DNA of 64,000 bases from Methanoculleus sp. (GTDB lineage Archaea > Halobacteriota > Methanomicrobia > Methanomicrobiales > Methanoculleaceae). This document shows, piece by piece, positions 1 through 8,961 of the stretch. A model generated the notes under the pieces. That model was not told the DNA's origin and made no database searches. It saw only the letters and a list, made by a program, of their open reading frames with translations. The stretch covers positions 1 through 64,000 of the forward strand of contig JAHDQM010000021.1 of NCBI GenBank assembly GCA_018433835.1, read 5' to 3'. The position numbers and the translations under genes were made by a program. The stretch's first letter is position 1. Each line of letters opens with the position of its first letter.

Positions 1-1
1 C

Positions 2-3000
2 AGCGGGAGCGCCTCCTACACCGATGTATTTGCTGGCACGACCGGAATCTCAAACCATCATCTGCAGATTCTGTGGAGCGATAACACGGCGCCCGGCCGA
101 GTCGTGCGGATGGACTGGATCCGGGCGCGGAAGTACGTCGAAACCGAACCGGCGTTCGCCTACGGCGCGCCGCAGACGGCGCCCGTCGTGAAGACGGTTG
201 CCGTCACCCCGTCGACTGCCGAGGTGGTGGAGGGCGAGACCGTCCAGTTCACCGCCACTGCCTACGACCAGTACGGTGAGGCGATGGAGGGGATCGCCTT
301 CAACTGGCAGAGCATAGATGAGGCGGTCGGAACCGTCAGTGCCGACGGCGTCTTCTCGGCCCGGGCGGCGGGGACGACCACGGTCTCCGCAGTCACGTCG
401 ACCGGGGGCTCGTTCTGGGGGATCGCAGGAGTGACGGTCATCCATACCGTGACAGCCGGATCGGCCTGGAACTGGTCGACCGACGGGTGGGCCGGCTGGG
501 CGCATACCGCAGCCTGGACCTGTCCCACCGGCTCCTGTTCCGAGTATGGTCCCGTCGTGGTCGACGATCACGGGGAGCACGGTGCGGACGTTCATCTTTC
601 CGCAGGTGCGATGATCGCGACCGTCGAACACGAGTTCACCGACCCTTCCGGTGTCGGGTGGGACAGCCTGACGCTCGTTGCGCGCGTGCCGGGGACCGAC
701 GTCCCCCAGGGCCGCTGGATGACGATCGAAGTCAACGGTGAAGTCGTCTATGCGGAGTCCGGGTTCTCCAGATCCGATCCTGCAAACCTCGTTCCCAGGG
801 AGTTCCACGCCGACTTCCCGCAGTCCGAGACCGTGCGGGTGAAGGTCTCCCACGGGCAGAACCCGGCCTGGGGCACCCACTTCTCCATGAGTTACTATTC
901 GCTCGAACTGCATCCGCCTTCCGCCGCCCCCTCCATCACCATCACCTCTCCGATCGACGATACGGTGGCCGCCGGCGGCAACGTCACCGTGGCCGGGAAC
1001 GTCTCCGATACCGCCATAACCAGCCTCACGCTCACCCACAACGGCGTCTCGTCGACGATTCCGGTCGAGGGCGGGAACTTCTCGGCGGAGGCGACCCTTG
1101 CGGATGCGAACGCGATCACGCTCAGCGGCACCGACTCGCTGGGGAACCCTTTCTCCACGACCCTTCTCCTCGACGGGGACATGCTGCCGGCCGCCTATGA
1201 GCAGGCGATCGGGTTCGACCCCCTCGACGCCGATTCCGACTGCTCGCAGTGGTCCGGGGACCAGTCCGGGAACGGGGTCATCGACGGCTACGAGATCTTC
1301 GCCGGCGATCTCCCGGTCTTTGCGAAGGCGCGGATCGGCGCCGACCCGTTCGTGGAGGATACCGACGGCGACGGCCTGACCGACTCGTTCGAGCTGCTGA
1401 AACTCGGGACGTTCCCGGAGGAGCCGGGACAGATGTTGATGATGGAAGGCGGCGGTTCCGTCATCGCCGCTGCCGGGACGGAGGACGACCCCGACGGCGA
1501 CGGCCTCTCGAACCTCGACGAACAGACCTACGGGACCGATCCGCTCTCGGCCGATACCGACGACGACGAACTCTCCGACGCGGCCGAGATCGCGATGGGC
1601 ACCGACCCCTGCAACCCCGATACCGACGGCGACGGCCTTGCCGATGCAGCCGAGACGGCCCTCGGGACCGATCCCACCAACCCCGACTCGAACGGCAACG
1701 GGGTCGCGGACGGTGCCGAGAATTACTGGAGCAGCGGGCATTTCGTCGACGAGACCCTGGACCTGACGGTCTTCGGCCGGGGGTATGCCATCGGCAACGT
1801 CAGCGTCGCGGAGGTGAACTACACCCACCTGATCAGCGACGACGTTCTCGTCAGCAAGGTCTACAACATCGGGTTCGGCGCCGAGGTCGCCTCCGGGACG
1901 ATCGAGATCGCGTACGACCCGACTCATGTCGCGGATGCCTCCCGGCTCTCGGTCTACCGCTTCGACGAGGACCTCGGGACGTTCGTCAACGTGTCTTCGA
2001 CCGTCGATGCCGTAACCGGGGTGGTCTCCTGCGACGCGGCGGGTTCGGCGAAGTATGCCGTGCTGGACTCGGCGGGGTGGGACGCGCTGTTTGAAGATGA
2101 CCTGGAACTCTTTGCAGCGGACCTGGAACTCGGGATCTTGGGGACTGACTATCCCTACGGCGCACGGGTGCGCGTTCTGGATTCCCAGACCGGAGAGGGT
2201 GTCGGTGGCGCAACGGTTACCTTCTTCGGCGTGGGAGACGGCGCGCAGGACCTGGTGACCTATACCCAGACGGTGGGCGATGCGAAGGGCTTGACGTTTG
2301 AGTACGCACAATATCCCGTGGGTGGAACCCACCCCTACATGGTCGAGAAAGCAGGGTATAAAAGCCGTTTCGGCCAGATTTACTTTGACGACGACGAATC
2401 CTACGTTACCGCGGTTTCGGTGATCCACCAGGTTGACGCACCGACCGGCTTCCTCACGGTGACGTCGACCCCCAGTGCAGGGGTGATCTGCTATATCGAC
2501 GGCATCTACTACGGCTCCGGAATCTCGAACGTGGAACTGCTTGAGGGCGAGCATACCCTCACCTTGATGGCTCCCGGGAATCCGAACTATGGTACTGCAA
2601 CCCGGACGGTCTGGATTACCCGGAACCAGTACACCCAGGTTCACGTCGACCTGCCCAGCGACTTCGGCGCAGTCCGCGTGATCTGTTCCGAACCAGGAGC
2701 CACGGTCTTTATCGACGGCTTTAACGTCGGCACCGTCCCGGTATCCGGCGAACTCACGGCGACCAGCGTCGCTTCCGGCATCCGCCAGGTTACCGTCACG
2801 AAAGAGGGATTCGTCCCCTACTCTGAGGATGTCGCCGTCGTTTCGGGCGGGACCAGCGTCGTGAACGCAGTCCTGGAGCCGGAGGACCTGGACGGGGACG
2901 GCCTGCCGGACATCTACGAGGAGAACGGCTATCGCGACGGGTTCGGGAACTGGCATGCGCCCGACCCGGACCTGATCGACACCGACGGGGACGGGCTCTC

Positions 3001-4132
3001 GGACGGCTACGAGGCCGGGGAACCCATCACCGTGGACGGCAAGACCTACTACAAGCAGCGGAGCGACCCGACCAGAGCGGATACCGACGACGACGGGCTG
3101 GACGACTACCTGGAGGACGCGATCGAGAGCGATCCGCTCTGCGCGGACAGTGACGGGGACGGGCTGTCGGACGCGCTGGAGTGGAACACCGTCGGCACCG
3201 ATCTCTGGTCGGCCGACACCGACGGCGACGGCCACGCCGACTTCGAGGAGTGGAACGATCCCGACTACGACCCCCTGGTCTTCGAGGAGCGCTATGGCCC
3301 CCTGGAGATGGGGCGGGAGTTCCTGCTCGGCGCCGTCCTCGGGGAGTGGGGTGCCGACGACCACGACAACCTCTTCTACCTGGGCGGCTGGGTGGCGAGC
3401 GGGGTCATCGTCATCGGGGACCTCCGGGACATCGCCGCCACGATCTCGCGGGGCGACCTGATCGGGACGGGGTTGAACCTCGCCGCACTGATCCCCGCCT
3501 ACGGGGATGCGGCGAAGGTCGCGGAGGTCGTCGGGAAGTTCGTGCTGAAGCACCCGGAGCTGCTGAAGCCGGCGATGGTGCTGCTGGTCGGGGTCGCGCC
3601 GCACGTGGACGAGGCCGCGGAAGCGATAAACGCTATTCGCAAAGCACACGGCGACGACGTGATCGATCGATTGCTGATCAACGGGATCACCGAGAACGAA
3701 CTGAAGGTGGTCGTGAGAAGCAATGGCAACCTGTTACGGACGCTGGCGGTCGTCAAACGCGGCGACGGGACAGTCATCTGGCTGGAGGAAGGAAAGCTTG
3801 GTACGGCTGCAGGTAAGGTTTTGGGCGCGGGAAGGGATGTTGGGGGAACCGGATGGATCCACATTCAAAATAACCACGTGTATCTAAATGGCGTTAACGA
3901 CTTCAAGAAAGCATTTGGTACTGCTTATGACGATGAGAGTCTGATTAAAGAGTTGATACTGGACTGTGCAAAGACAGGAACATTAGATCCAAGGAACCCG
4001 GTGGCTTATTGGAAAAAAGTCGATGAAGGTCACTTACTACTAGTCGTGATAGGTGACAACGGTTATCTCCGTACAGCGTACCCCTGGTCCCTTGAGGATG
4101 CTCCCTTACACATCCAGAGTATGTTTAGTTGA
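2..4132 (+). CDS. Giant secreted polymorphic toxin, 5' end outside window
   Basis: The frame is open to the left edge, so the N-terminus (signal peptide or anchor) is not visible; the first ATG is at 104. Numbering residues from base 2, I see an Ig-like domain (about 63-135), TSP3/EF-hand-like calcium loops of the DxDGDGLxD type (about 450-580), a mixed beta region, two PEGA domains (about 815-960), and more acidic loops (about 962-1097). A hydrophobic pre-toxin module follows (about 1098-1200, motifs YLGGWVASG and AYGDAAKVAE), then a linker and a C-terminal tip (about 1280-1370). The tip has the pattern GGTGWIHIQNNHV ... DNGYLRTAYP, typical of BECR-fold (EndoU/barnase-like) RNase toxins. I infer an exported contact-dependent or secreted toxin. 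The cognate immunity gene is probably the one starting 13 bp downstream. The tip is visibly less GC-rich than the body, consistent with tip exchange. Confidence 0.8.
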   Translation, partial: SGSASYTDVFAGTTGISNHHLQILWSDNTAPGRVVRMDWIRARKYVETEPAFAYGAPQTAPVVKTVAVTPSTAEVVEGETVQFTATAYDQYGEAMEGIAFNWQSIDEAVGTVSADGVFSARAAGTTTVSAVTSTGGSFWGIAGVTVIHTVTAGSAWNWSTDGWAGWAHTAAWTCPTGSCSEYGPVVVDDHGEHGADVHLSAGAMIATVEHEFTDPSGVGWDSLTLVARVPGTDVPQGRWMTIEVNGEVVYAESGFSRSDPANLVPREFHADFPQSETVRVKVSHGQNPAWGTHFSMSYYSLELHPPSAAPSITITSPIDDTVAAGGNVTVAGNVSDTAITSLTLTHNGVSSTIPVEGGNFSAEATLADANAITLSGTDSLGNPFSTTLLLDGDMLPAAYEQAIGFDPLDADSDCSQWSGDQSGNGVIDGYEIFAGDLPVFAKARIGADPFVEDTDGDGLTDSFELLKLGTFPEEPGQMLMMEGGGSVIAAAGTEDDPDGDGLSNLDEQTYGTDPLSADTDDDELSDAAEIAMGTDPCNPDTDGDGLADAAETALGTDPTNPDSNGNGVADGAENYWSSGHFVDETLDLTVFGRGYAIGNVSVAEVNYTHLISDDVLVSKVYNIGFGAEVASGTIEIAYDPTHVADASRLSVYRFDEDLGTFVNVSSTVDAVTGVVSCDAAGSAKYAVLDSAGWDALFEDDLELFAADLELGILGTDYPYGARVRVLDSQTGEGVGGATVTFFGVGDGAQDLVTYTQTVGDAKGLTFEYAQYPVGGTHPYMVEKAGYKSRFGQIYFDDDESYVTAVSVIHQVDAPTGFLTVTSTPSAGVICYIDGIYYGSGISNVELLEGEHTLTLMAPGNPNYGTATRTVWITRNQYTQVHVDLPSDFGAVRVICSEPGATVFIDGFNVGTVPVSGELTATSVASGIRQVTVTKEGFVPYSEDVAVVSGGTSVVNAVLEPEDLDGDGLPDIYEENGYRDGFGNWHAPDPDLIDTDGDGLSDGYEAGEPITVDGKTYYKQRSDPTRADTDDDGLDDYLEDAIESDPLCADSDGDGLSDALEWNTVGTDLWSADTDGDGHADFEEWNDPDYDPLVFEERYGPLEMGREFLLGAVLGEWGADDHDNLFYLGGWVASGVIVIGDLRDIAATISRGDLIGTGLNLAALIPAYGDAAKVAEVVGKFVLKHPELLKPAMVLLVGVAPHVDEAAEAINAIRKAHGDDVIDRLLINGITENELKVVVRSNGNLLRTLAVVKRGDGTVIWLEEGKLGTAAGKVLGAGRDVGGTGWIHIQNNHVYLNGVNDFKKAFGTAYDDESLIKELILDCAKTGTLDPRNPVAYWKKVDEGHLLLVVIGDNGYLRTAYPWSLEDAPLHIQSMFS

Positions 4133-4145
4133 TTGGGTGACACAG

Positions 4146-5360
4146 ATGTTTTGGGCACGGGTGAGAGGAAAGATCCTAAAAAATATTCCTGGTCTGTTGG
4201 GCGAACGTGGGGAAGTGTACGAACTGACTGTCATTGTCGAACTGCAGGACGGGACGAGGTTTTATTTAGATGACAATAAAGGGAACAGCAGGGACGAGAC
4301 AGTGGGCACGATCAAGACTCTGGGTATTCTCGCAGATCTTGCCAATGTAGAAAAATTATCCTCACCTAAAAAAGGCGTCGAGACAACCTATCGCCTGCCG
4401 GAAGATCCCGCAGAGCAGGAACACATTTATGCCAGGGATGAAGCGGGTTTTACTGGCGAAATTGTGGATATCGATGAGAAACGACACCTCCTATATACTG
4501 ACATAGGTATGGGTACGATTGGCGTTGCTCTTTGCTGGCAAGAACGTGACTCCTTTCCCGATTATAGGATCGGAGACTACATCCGGGTCGGGATGAGCCG
4601 GAATGGTCTAGTCGGCGTCTGGGATCTGGACGACACGGGAGGAAGCGGCTGGGTCCACATCGTCGCCAACCATGTCAACACCCCCTCGGGCAACCAGTTT
4701 TATTCCGCGTTCGGCCTGGACTACGTGTATCGGGAAGAGGTCAAAGACCTCGTCATGGTCGGTGCCCGGGACGGCGTCGAGGTCGGGAAGCACAGGTACC
4801 GGTACGTCGAGCCGACCTCCGGGAGGACACTGCGCATCCTTATCGCCGACAACGGATACCTCGTGACGGCCCATCCCGAGACACATGGCGTTCCAACGGG
4901 AATGCTGAAAGAAAATCTTAGGACCCCCGTCCGCATCGTGAGCGTGAGACCGGATGCCGAATACCAGGGTCTGGTGTATACACAGGTCGTGCGCGTCGAG
5001 TTCTCAGACGGCACCCGGGCATCGGTCTTCGACAACGATCTGCTCTGCACCCCTGCGATGGTAGGAAGAGACGGAACAGTCGTGTTGCGGATGCTGGCGG
5101 ACATGCTGGAGAAGAGCACGATCGCCGAGCAACGGATCTACGCAGAGCCTTCGATGCCCCTGCTGGAAGTGAACGGGCGGATCGATGCGATCATCATCCC
5201 GGACGATCCCGGCGACGCCGAGCGGGGATACGATGCCGTTGTGGACTTTGGTGTCGGAACGGTTATAATCGAGGTTGATAAGAGATATTTCCGCCTCCAG
5301 CTGAAGGAAGGGGATTACGTCCGGGTCGATGGCCGTGTCGACCTGAAAGGCATCGAGTAA
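4146..5360 (+). CDS. Immunity-like / orphan toxin tip / immunity-like fusion protein
   Basis: The ATG at 4146 is preceded by GGTGA and lies just after the toxin stop, so it is translationally close-coupled. Of 404 residues, 1-160 and about 253-404 are diverged copies of one domain. Matching elements are VYELTVIVELQDGTR and VYTQVVRVEFSDGTR, then GDYIRV and GDYVRV near each end. Between them, at about 163-245, sits a second nuclease tip (GGSGWVHIVANHV ... DNGYLVTAHP) homologous to the tip of the preceding toxin. The natural reading is immunity gene 1, then a displaced toxin tip, then immunity gene 2, joined into one frame by loss of two stop codons. The second copy could still be made separately from Met253 (ATG at 4902). 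The immunity function is inferred from position and duplication; I recognise no named family. Confidence 0.65.
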   Translation: MFWARVRGKILKNIPGLLGERGEVYELTVIVELQDGTRFYLDDNKGNSRDETVGTIKTLGILADLANVEKLSSPKKGVETTYRLPEDPAEQEHIYARDEAGFTGEIVDIDEKRHLLYTDIGMGTIGVALCWQERDSFPDYRIGDYIRVGMSRNGLVGVWDLDDTGGSGWVHIVANHVNTPSGNQFYSAFGLDYVYREEVKDLVMVGARDGVEVGKHRYRYVEPTSGRTLRILIADNGYLVTAHPETHGVPTGMLKENLRTPVRIVSVRPDAEYQGLVYTQVVRVEFSDGTRASVFDNDLLCTPAMVGRDGTVVLRMLADMLEKSTIAEQRIYAEPSMPLLEVNGRIDAIIIPDDPGDAERGYDAVVDFGVGTVIIEVDKRYFRLQLKEGDYVRVDGRVDLKGIE

Positions 5361-5385
5361 GCGGTTTACCTCTCTTTTCTTTTCT

Positions 5386-5400
5386 GGGTTCTTGTCGTAG
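5386..5400 (+). repeat. Inter-cassette boundary repeat, copy 1
   Basis: GGGTTCTTGTCGTAG lies between the end of an immunity gene and the start of a PEGA-tail cassette. An identical 15-mer is at 7808-7822 in the same relative position, and the stretch before it (immunity stop, then TTTACC, then a T-rich run) is similar too. It looks like a duplicated junction that separates cassettes. Confidence 0.6.
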
Positions 5401-5463
5401 ATCTCCCGTCGACAACCACACTGTCCCGTCCTGAAAGACGGTTACGCGCCGTTCACCGCGCCG

Positions 5464-6762
5464 GTGACGGTCGAAAACGGCCAGACCGCGCCGGTGACCG
5501 CGGCCCTGATCACCGACGACCTGGACGGGGACGGCCTGCCGGACATCTACGAGGAGAACGGGTATCGCGACGGGTTCGGGAACTGGCATGCGCCCGACCC
5601 GGACCTGATCGACACTGACGGGGACGGGCTCTCGGACGGCTACGAGGCCGGGGAACCGGTCACCGTGGACGGCAAGACCTACTACAAGCAACGGAGCGAC
5701 CCGACCAGGGCGGATACGGACGACGACGGGCTGGACGACTTCTGGGAGGACTATCTGGGTACCGATCCGTTCAGCGATGACACCGATGGTGACGGCCTGT
5801 TAGACGGAGAGGACGATGAACCCCTCATCCCCGCCGATCCCATTGGAGACATCATCGTCGAACGGCTCCGCCAGGAGGTCGCGCTCCGGCTAGGTGCCCT
5901 GTTCGGCGAGACCGGTCTCGAGGGCGAGGAGTTCAACTATCTCGTCGGGGACTGGGCATCGCATCCGTATTACGCCCTGGGCTGGATTGCCTCGGGTATT
6001 GCCGTATACGGGGACGTCCGCGACTTCCTCTACGCGGTATCCGAGTCCGATACCGTCGGGGCGGCGATCAATGGGATCGGGCTGGTCCCCTACCTCGGCG
6101 ATTGCGGCAAGACAGCTGCGGATGTCGCCAAATACCTCGTGAAATATCCCGATAATCTTCTCGATGTCGGGAGAGTCCTGTTCGATCAGCACGTCATCCA
6201 GCTCCTGCCCGACGAAGGCCAGTTGAACGTGATCGACCACCTCTACCTCTTCGCCACCGGCAGGAGGGTCGGGACGGAGCTGGCCACCGAGTACGGTCTG
6301 ACGGAAGCCCAGATCGTGAAGATGCAGGGCCGCGGCGTTAAACTTGACACGGTTGTCCATGTAACCAAGGTCGGGGACGATGTGATACCGATTCGGGAGG
6401 TAAGTAAGAGCCATTATGTTGGGCGCCATGTTCATGGCACGGAAGGTATCAATCAACCAGGCACCACGCTCTTCCCGACATCAGAGCCAGTAACATCGTT
6501 TGACTTACCTTATCCGGGCACATCTGCTCTTACCCGGGCGGAGATGGAAGAAAAAATTCTGGATTGGCTCGACAGGGCTTTACCAGCAAAATATACAGAG
6601 GTTCCAGAAAATTTTGTGAAAGATAGATATCCCTTCCCTGAAGAACATGGAGTAAATGAAATCGGATTCCAAATCAATGAAAAAGGAATTCTTACGGTTT
6701 TCCCCACAAAAGGGAGCCAAGTGTATATGTGGGACGGTAGCAAATGGATACCTCAAAGGTAG
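5464..6762 (+). CDS. Orphan toxin cassette 2 (5'-truncated, novel tip)
   Basis: This frame begins inside a PEGA-domain tail (LKDGYAPF, coding from about 5430) and has no signal peptide, no convincing ribosome binding site and only a GTG to start on. I read it as a silent cassette rather than an independent gene. Bases 5519-5742 are almost identical to 2887-3112 of the full-length toxin (acidic EF-hand-like loops), giving homology for recombination. Then come a diverged pre-toxin module (YALGWIASG, PYLGDCGKTA) and a tip unlike that of the main toxin. The tip has conserved-looking HYVGRHVHGTEG, a TTLFPTSEP segment and an end reading VYMWDGSKWIPQR. The last 250 bp or so are AT-rich. The tip family is unknown to me; the histidine pairs suggest a nuclease but do not prove it. 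A small partner gene follows 10 bp after the stop. Confidence 0.6.
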   Translation: MTVENGQTAPVTAALITDDLDGDGLPDIYEENGYRDGFGNWHAPDPDLIDTDGDGLSDGYEAGEPVTVDGKTYYKQRSDPTRADTDDDGLDDFWEDYLGTDPFSDDTDGDGLLDGEDDEPLIPADPIGDIIVERLRQEVALRLGALFGETGLEGEEFNYLVGDWASHPYYALGWIASGIAVYGDVRDFLYAVSESDTVGAAINGIGLVPYLGDCGKTAADVAKYLVKYPDNLLDVGRVLFDQHVIQLLPDEGQLNVIDHLYLFATGRRVGTELATEYGLTEAQIVKMQGRGVKLDTVVHVTKVGDDVIPIREVSKSHYVGRHVHGTEGINQPGTTLFPTSEPVTSFDLPYPGTSALTRAEMEEKILDWLDRALPAKYTEVPENFVKDRYPFPEEHGVNEIGFQINEKGILTVFPTKGSQVYMWDGSKWIPQR

Positions 6763-6772
6763 ATGATCGATC

Positions 6773-7294
6773 ATGGTACGTGTAGTCTGGGATCGGCGTG
6801 AATTGGAGGAGGAACTTAGGGATAAAGGAAAACTAAGTAATTTTTTTAGCCTTAATATCGGATTACAGATAAATAGCACGGATATAATCGGAGGTGTGTA
6901 CACCTTTATTAAAACCTTTTTTAACCAGATCTACGCAGTCTTTTTATATCTCGATCCCCATGGACTGGGGGATAAGAAGTTATATGCTGAACCAAGCAAT
7001 TGGGTAGATGCCCACGGAATCGATTCGCATTATGCCTTGAAAGAAGAGGATCGCAACATCCTGACAATTAAGTATCGACGGATCGATATGAACGAGCCAA
7101 AAGGATATATCGAAGTCCCATTTCAGGATTTTGTAAAAGGCGTTCTCGATTCGAACCGACTATTCATCGATCAGTGCCTAGAAATCAGGCCGGATTTGGT
7201 AACCGATGAAGAACTCCTCTCGCTTCAACGTGAAATGCTAGTAATCGATCAATGGTATCATCAAAAATGGCAATCTGAGAACCGTGATATTTGA
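6773..7294 (+). CDS. Putative immunity protein for cassette 2
   Basis: A 173-residue soluble protein without recognisable family motifs. It starts 10 bp after the stop of toxin cassette 2, exactly where cognate immunity genes sit in polymorphic toxin loci. Composition is markedly AT-richer than the GC-rich toxin backbone upstream, as expected for a tip-plus-immunity pair acquired together. The protein has an aromatic middle (FLYLDPHG, YRRID) and an acidic helical C-terminus. The function is inferred only from position, size and composition. Confidence 0.5.
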   Translation: MVRVVWDRRELEEELRDKGKLSNFFSLNIGLQINSTDIIGGVYTFIKTFFNQIYAVFLYLDPHGLGDKKLYAEPSNWVDAHGIDSHYALKEEDRNILTIKYRRIDMNEPKGYIEVPFQDFVKGVLDSNRLFIDQCLEIRPDLVTDEELLSLQREMLVIDQWYHQKWQSENRDI

Positions 7295-7383
7295 ACCATA
7301 TCAGATCTCTCCACCTTAAAGGATATGATGTCGGGGAATCCCCGACCGGGATTCCCAATCGACTTTCTGTGGTAAGGAAAAAT

Positions 7384-7789
7384 TGCACACGGCAACGGGG
7401 TGATCGATCGGTTGCTGTTCAACGGGATCACCGAGGACGAACTGAAGGTGGTCGTGAGAAGCAACGGAAACCTGTTACGGACGATGGCGGTCGTCAAGCG
7501 GGCGGACGGGAAAGTTATCTGGCTGACTGGAGAAGAGCAAGATCGCCGAGCAACGGATCTACGCAGAGCCTTCGCTGCCCCTCCTGGAAGTGAACGGGCG
7601 GACCGATGCGATCATCGTCCCGGACGATCCCGGCGACGCCGAGCGGGGATACGATGCCGTGGTGGATTTCGGGGCCGGAACGGTTATAATCGAGATCGAT
7701 AAGCGATACTTCCGCCTCCAGCTGAAGGAAGGGGATTACGTCCGGGTCGATGGCCGGGTCGACCTGAAGGTATCGAGTAAGTGTTTTAC
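7384..7789 (+). pseudogene. Collapsed cassette: toxin linker joined to immunity tail
   Basis: Bases 7384-7530 copy the pre-tip linker of the main toxin (VIDRLLFNGITEDELKVVV, compare 3655-3785). At about 7531 the sequence jumps straight into a near-copy of the immunity tail at 5110-5350 (protein elements IVPDDPGDAERGYD and GDYVRVDGRVDLK) in a different frame. The nuclease tip and the first part of the immunity gene are gone, and the frame is shifted at the junction. A further one-base change near the end removes the stop seen at 5358-5360. This is a deletion scar of a complete cassette and makes no sensible product. Confidence 0.65.
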
Positions 7790-7807
7790 CTAAATCACCT
7801 CTTTTTA

Positions 7808-7822
7808 GGGTTCTTGTCGTAG
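7808..7822 (+). repeat. Inter-cassette boundary repeat, copy 2
   Basis: Identical to the 15-mer at 5386-5400. The TAG at its 3' end is in frame with the following cassette, whose PEGA tail (VPLGPHQIDVLKSGY) opens directly after it. Confidence 0.6.
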
Positions 7823-7885
7823 GTCCCCCTCGGCCCTCACCAGATCGATGTCCTCAAGAGCGGCTACGCCCCGTTCACCGCGCCG

Positions 7886-8941
7886 GTGACGGTCGAAAAC
7901 GGCCAGACCGCGCCGGTGACCGCAGTCCTGACCTCCGACGACCTGGACGAGGACGGCCTGCCGGACTACTACGAGGAGAACGGGTATCGCGACGGGTTCG
8001 GCAGGTGGCACGCGCCCGACGCGTATCTGATCGACACCGTCGGCACCGATCTCTGGTCGGTCGACACCGACGGCGACGGCCACTCCGACTACGAGGAGTG
8101 GAACGATCCCGACTACGACCCGCTGGTCTACGAGGAGCGCTACGGGCCTCTGGAGATGGGGCGGGAGTTCCTGCTCGGCGCCGTCCTCGGGGAGTGGGGC
8201 GCCGACGACCACGACAACCTCTTCTACCTGGGCGGCTGGGTCGCGAGCGGGGTCATCGTCATTGGGGACCTCCGTGACATCGCCGCCACGATCTCGCGCG
8301 GCGACCTGATCGGAACCGGGCTGAACCTCGCCGCACTGATCCCGGCCTACGGCGATGCGGCGAAGGTCGCGGAGGTCGTCGGGAAGTTCGTGCTGAAGCA
8401 TCCGGAGCTGGTCAAACCGGCTGTTCTCCTGCTGGCCGGGGTGACCCGGTATTCGGACGAGACGGAAGAAGCGCTGAGTATCTTGCGGCACAGTTACGGC
8501 GACGAGGTCCTCGACGTGCTCCGGGCTAATGGAGCGACAGATTCGACCTTCGTCCGGCTCTACGATGAGAACGTCAACCTCTTCCGGGTCAGGCATATGC
8601 TTGAGAACGTCTGTGAAGGTGGATGGGCGCCAGCACCGAACAGGAAGCTCACGGCTTCAGGGAATCTGGATAAACACTACACCGATCACGTGCTCGATCA
8701 ATTCGAATGGGGCGAGACCTTTACGAAATCGGTATACCTGCAAAAGGCTACTACCTTGAGTAACCGGAGGGATGGTACCGTTGAGTTGTACTACCAGCTG
8801 GGCTACGATACGCTGGTTGTCTACGACCGTAATGCCAAAGAATTCGTGAGTGTCACGAAGGATGGGCTGATTACGACGTTCTTCAAGCCGAGAGATAGTT
8901 ATCTTGGTGAGATCGCTAATAGACTGATCCGGTTGAACTAG
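7886..8941 (+). CDS. Orphan toxin cassette 3 (5'-truncated, BECR-like tip)
   Basis: Open from about 7823 inside a PEGA tail; the first usable start is a GTG at 7886 with no ribosome binding site or signal peptide, so it is probably silent unless recombined. Bases 8039-8410 are nearly identical to 3190-3560 of the main toxin and encode the last acidic loop and the pre-toxin module (MGREFLLGAVLGEWGADD, AYGDAAKVAEVVGKF). A block of acidic loops present in the main toxin is deleted after LIDT. The tip (about residues 240-351) differs from the other two: LDKHYTDHVLDQFEWG, then DTLVVYDRNAKEFVSVTKDG and LITTFFKP. That end resembles a motif common in BECR-fold RNase toxins (YDP ... GxIxTFFKP), so an RNase tip is likely. 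The probable immunity gene follows 20 bp downstream. Confidence 0.62.
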   Translation: MTVENGQTAPVTAVLTSDDLDEDGLPDYYEENGYRDGFGRWHAPDAYLIDTVGTDLWSVDTDGDGHSDYEEWNDPDYDPLVYEERYGPLEMGREFLLGAVLGEWGADDHDNLFYLGGWVASGVIVIGDLRDIAATISRGDLIGTGLNLAALIPAYGDAAKVAEVVGKFVLKHPELVKPAVLLLAGVTRYSDETEEALSILRHSYGDEVLDVLRANGATDSTFVRLYDENVNLFRVRHMLENVCEGGWAPAPNRKLTASGNLDKHYTDHVLDQFEWGETFTKSVYLQKATTLSNRRDGTVELYYQLGYDTLVVYDRNAKEFVSVTKDGLITTFFKPRDSYLGEIANRLIRLN

Positions 8942-8961
8942 ATCTGTGGAGGCGGCATGCA

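Noticed and set aside
50..3649. 1199-codon open frame antisense to the large toxin gene
   Set aside because: It mirrors the GC-rich, Asp/Gly-rich repeats of the sense gene. It has no domain pattern, and its composition (Val, Arg, Gly, Pro) is typical of shadow frames.
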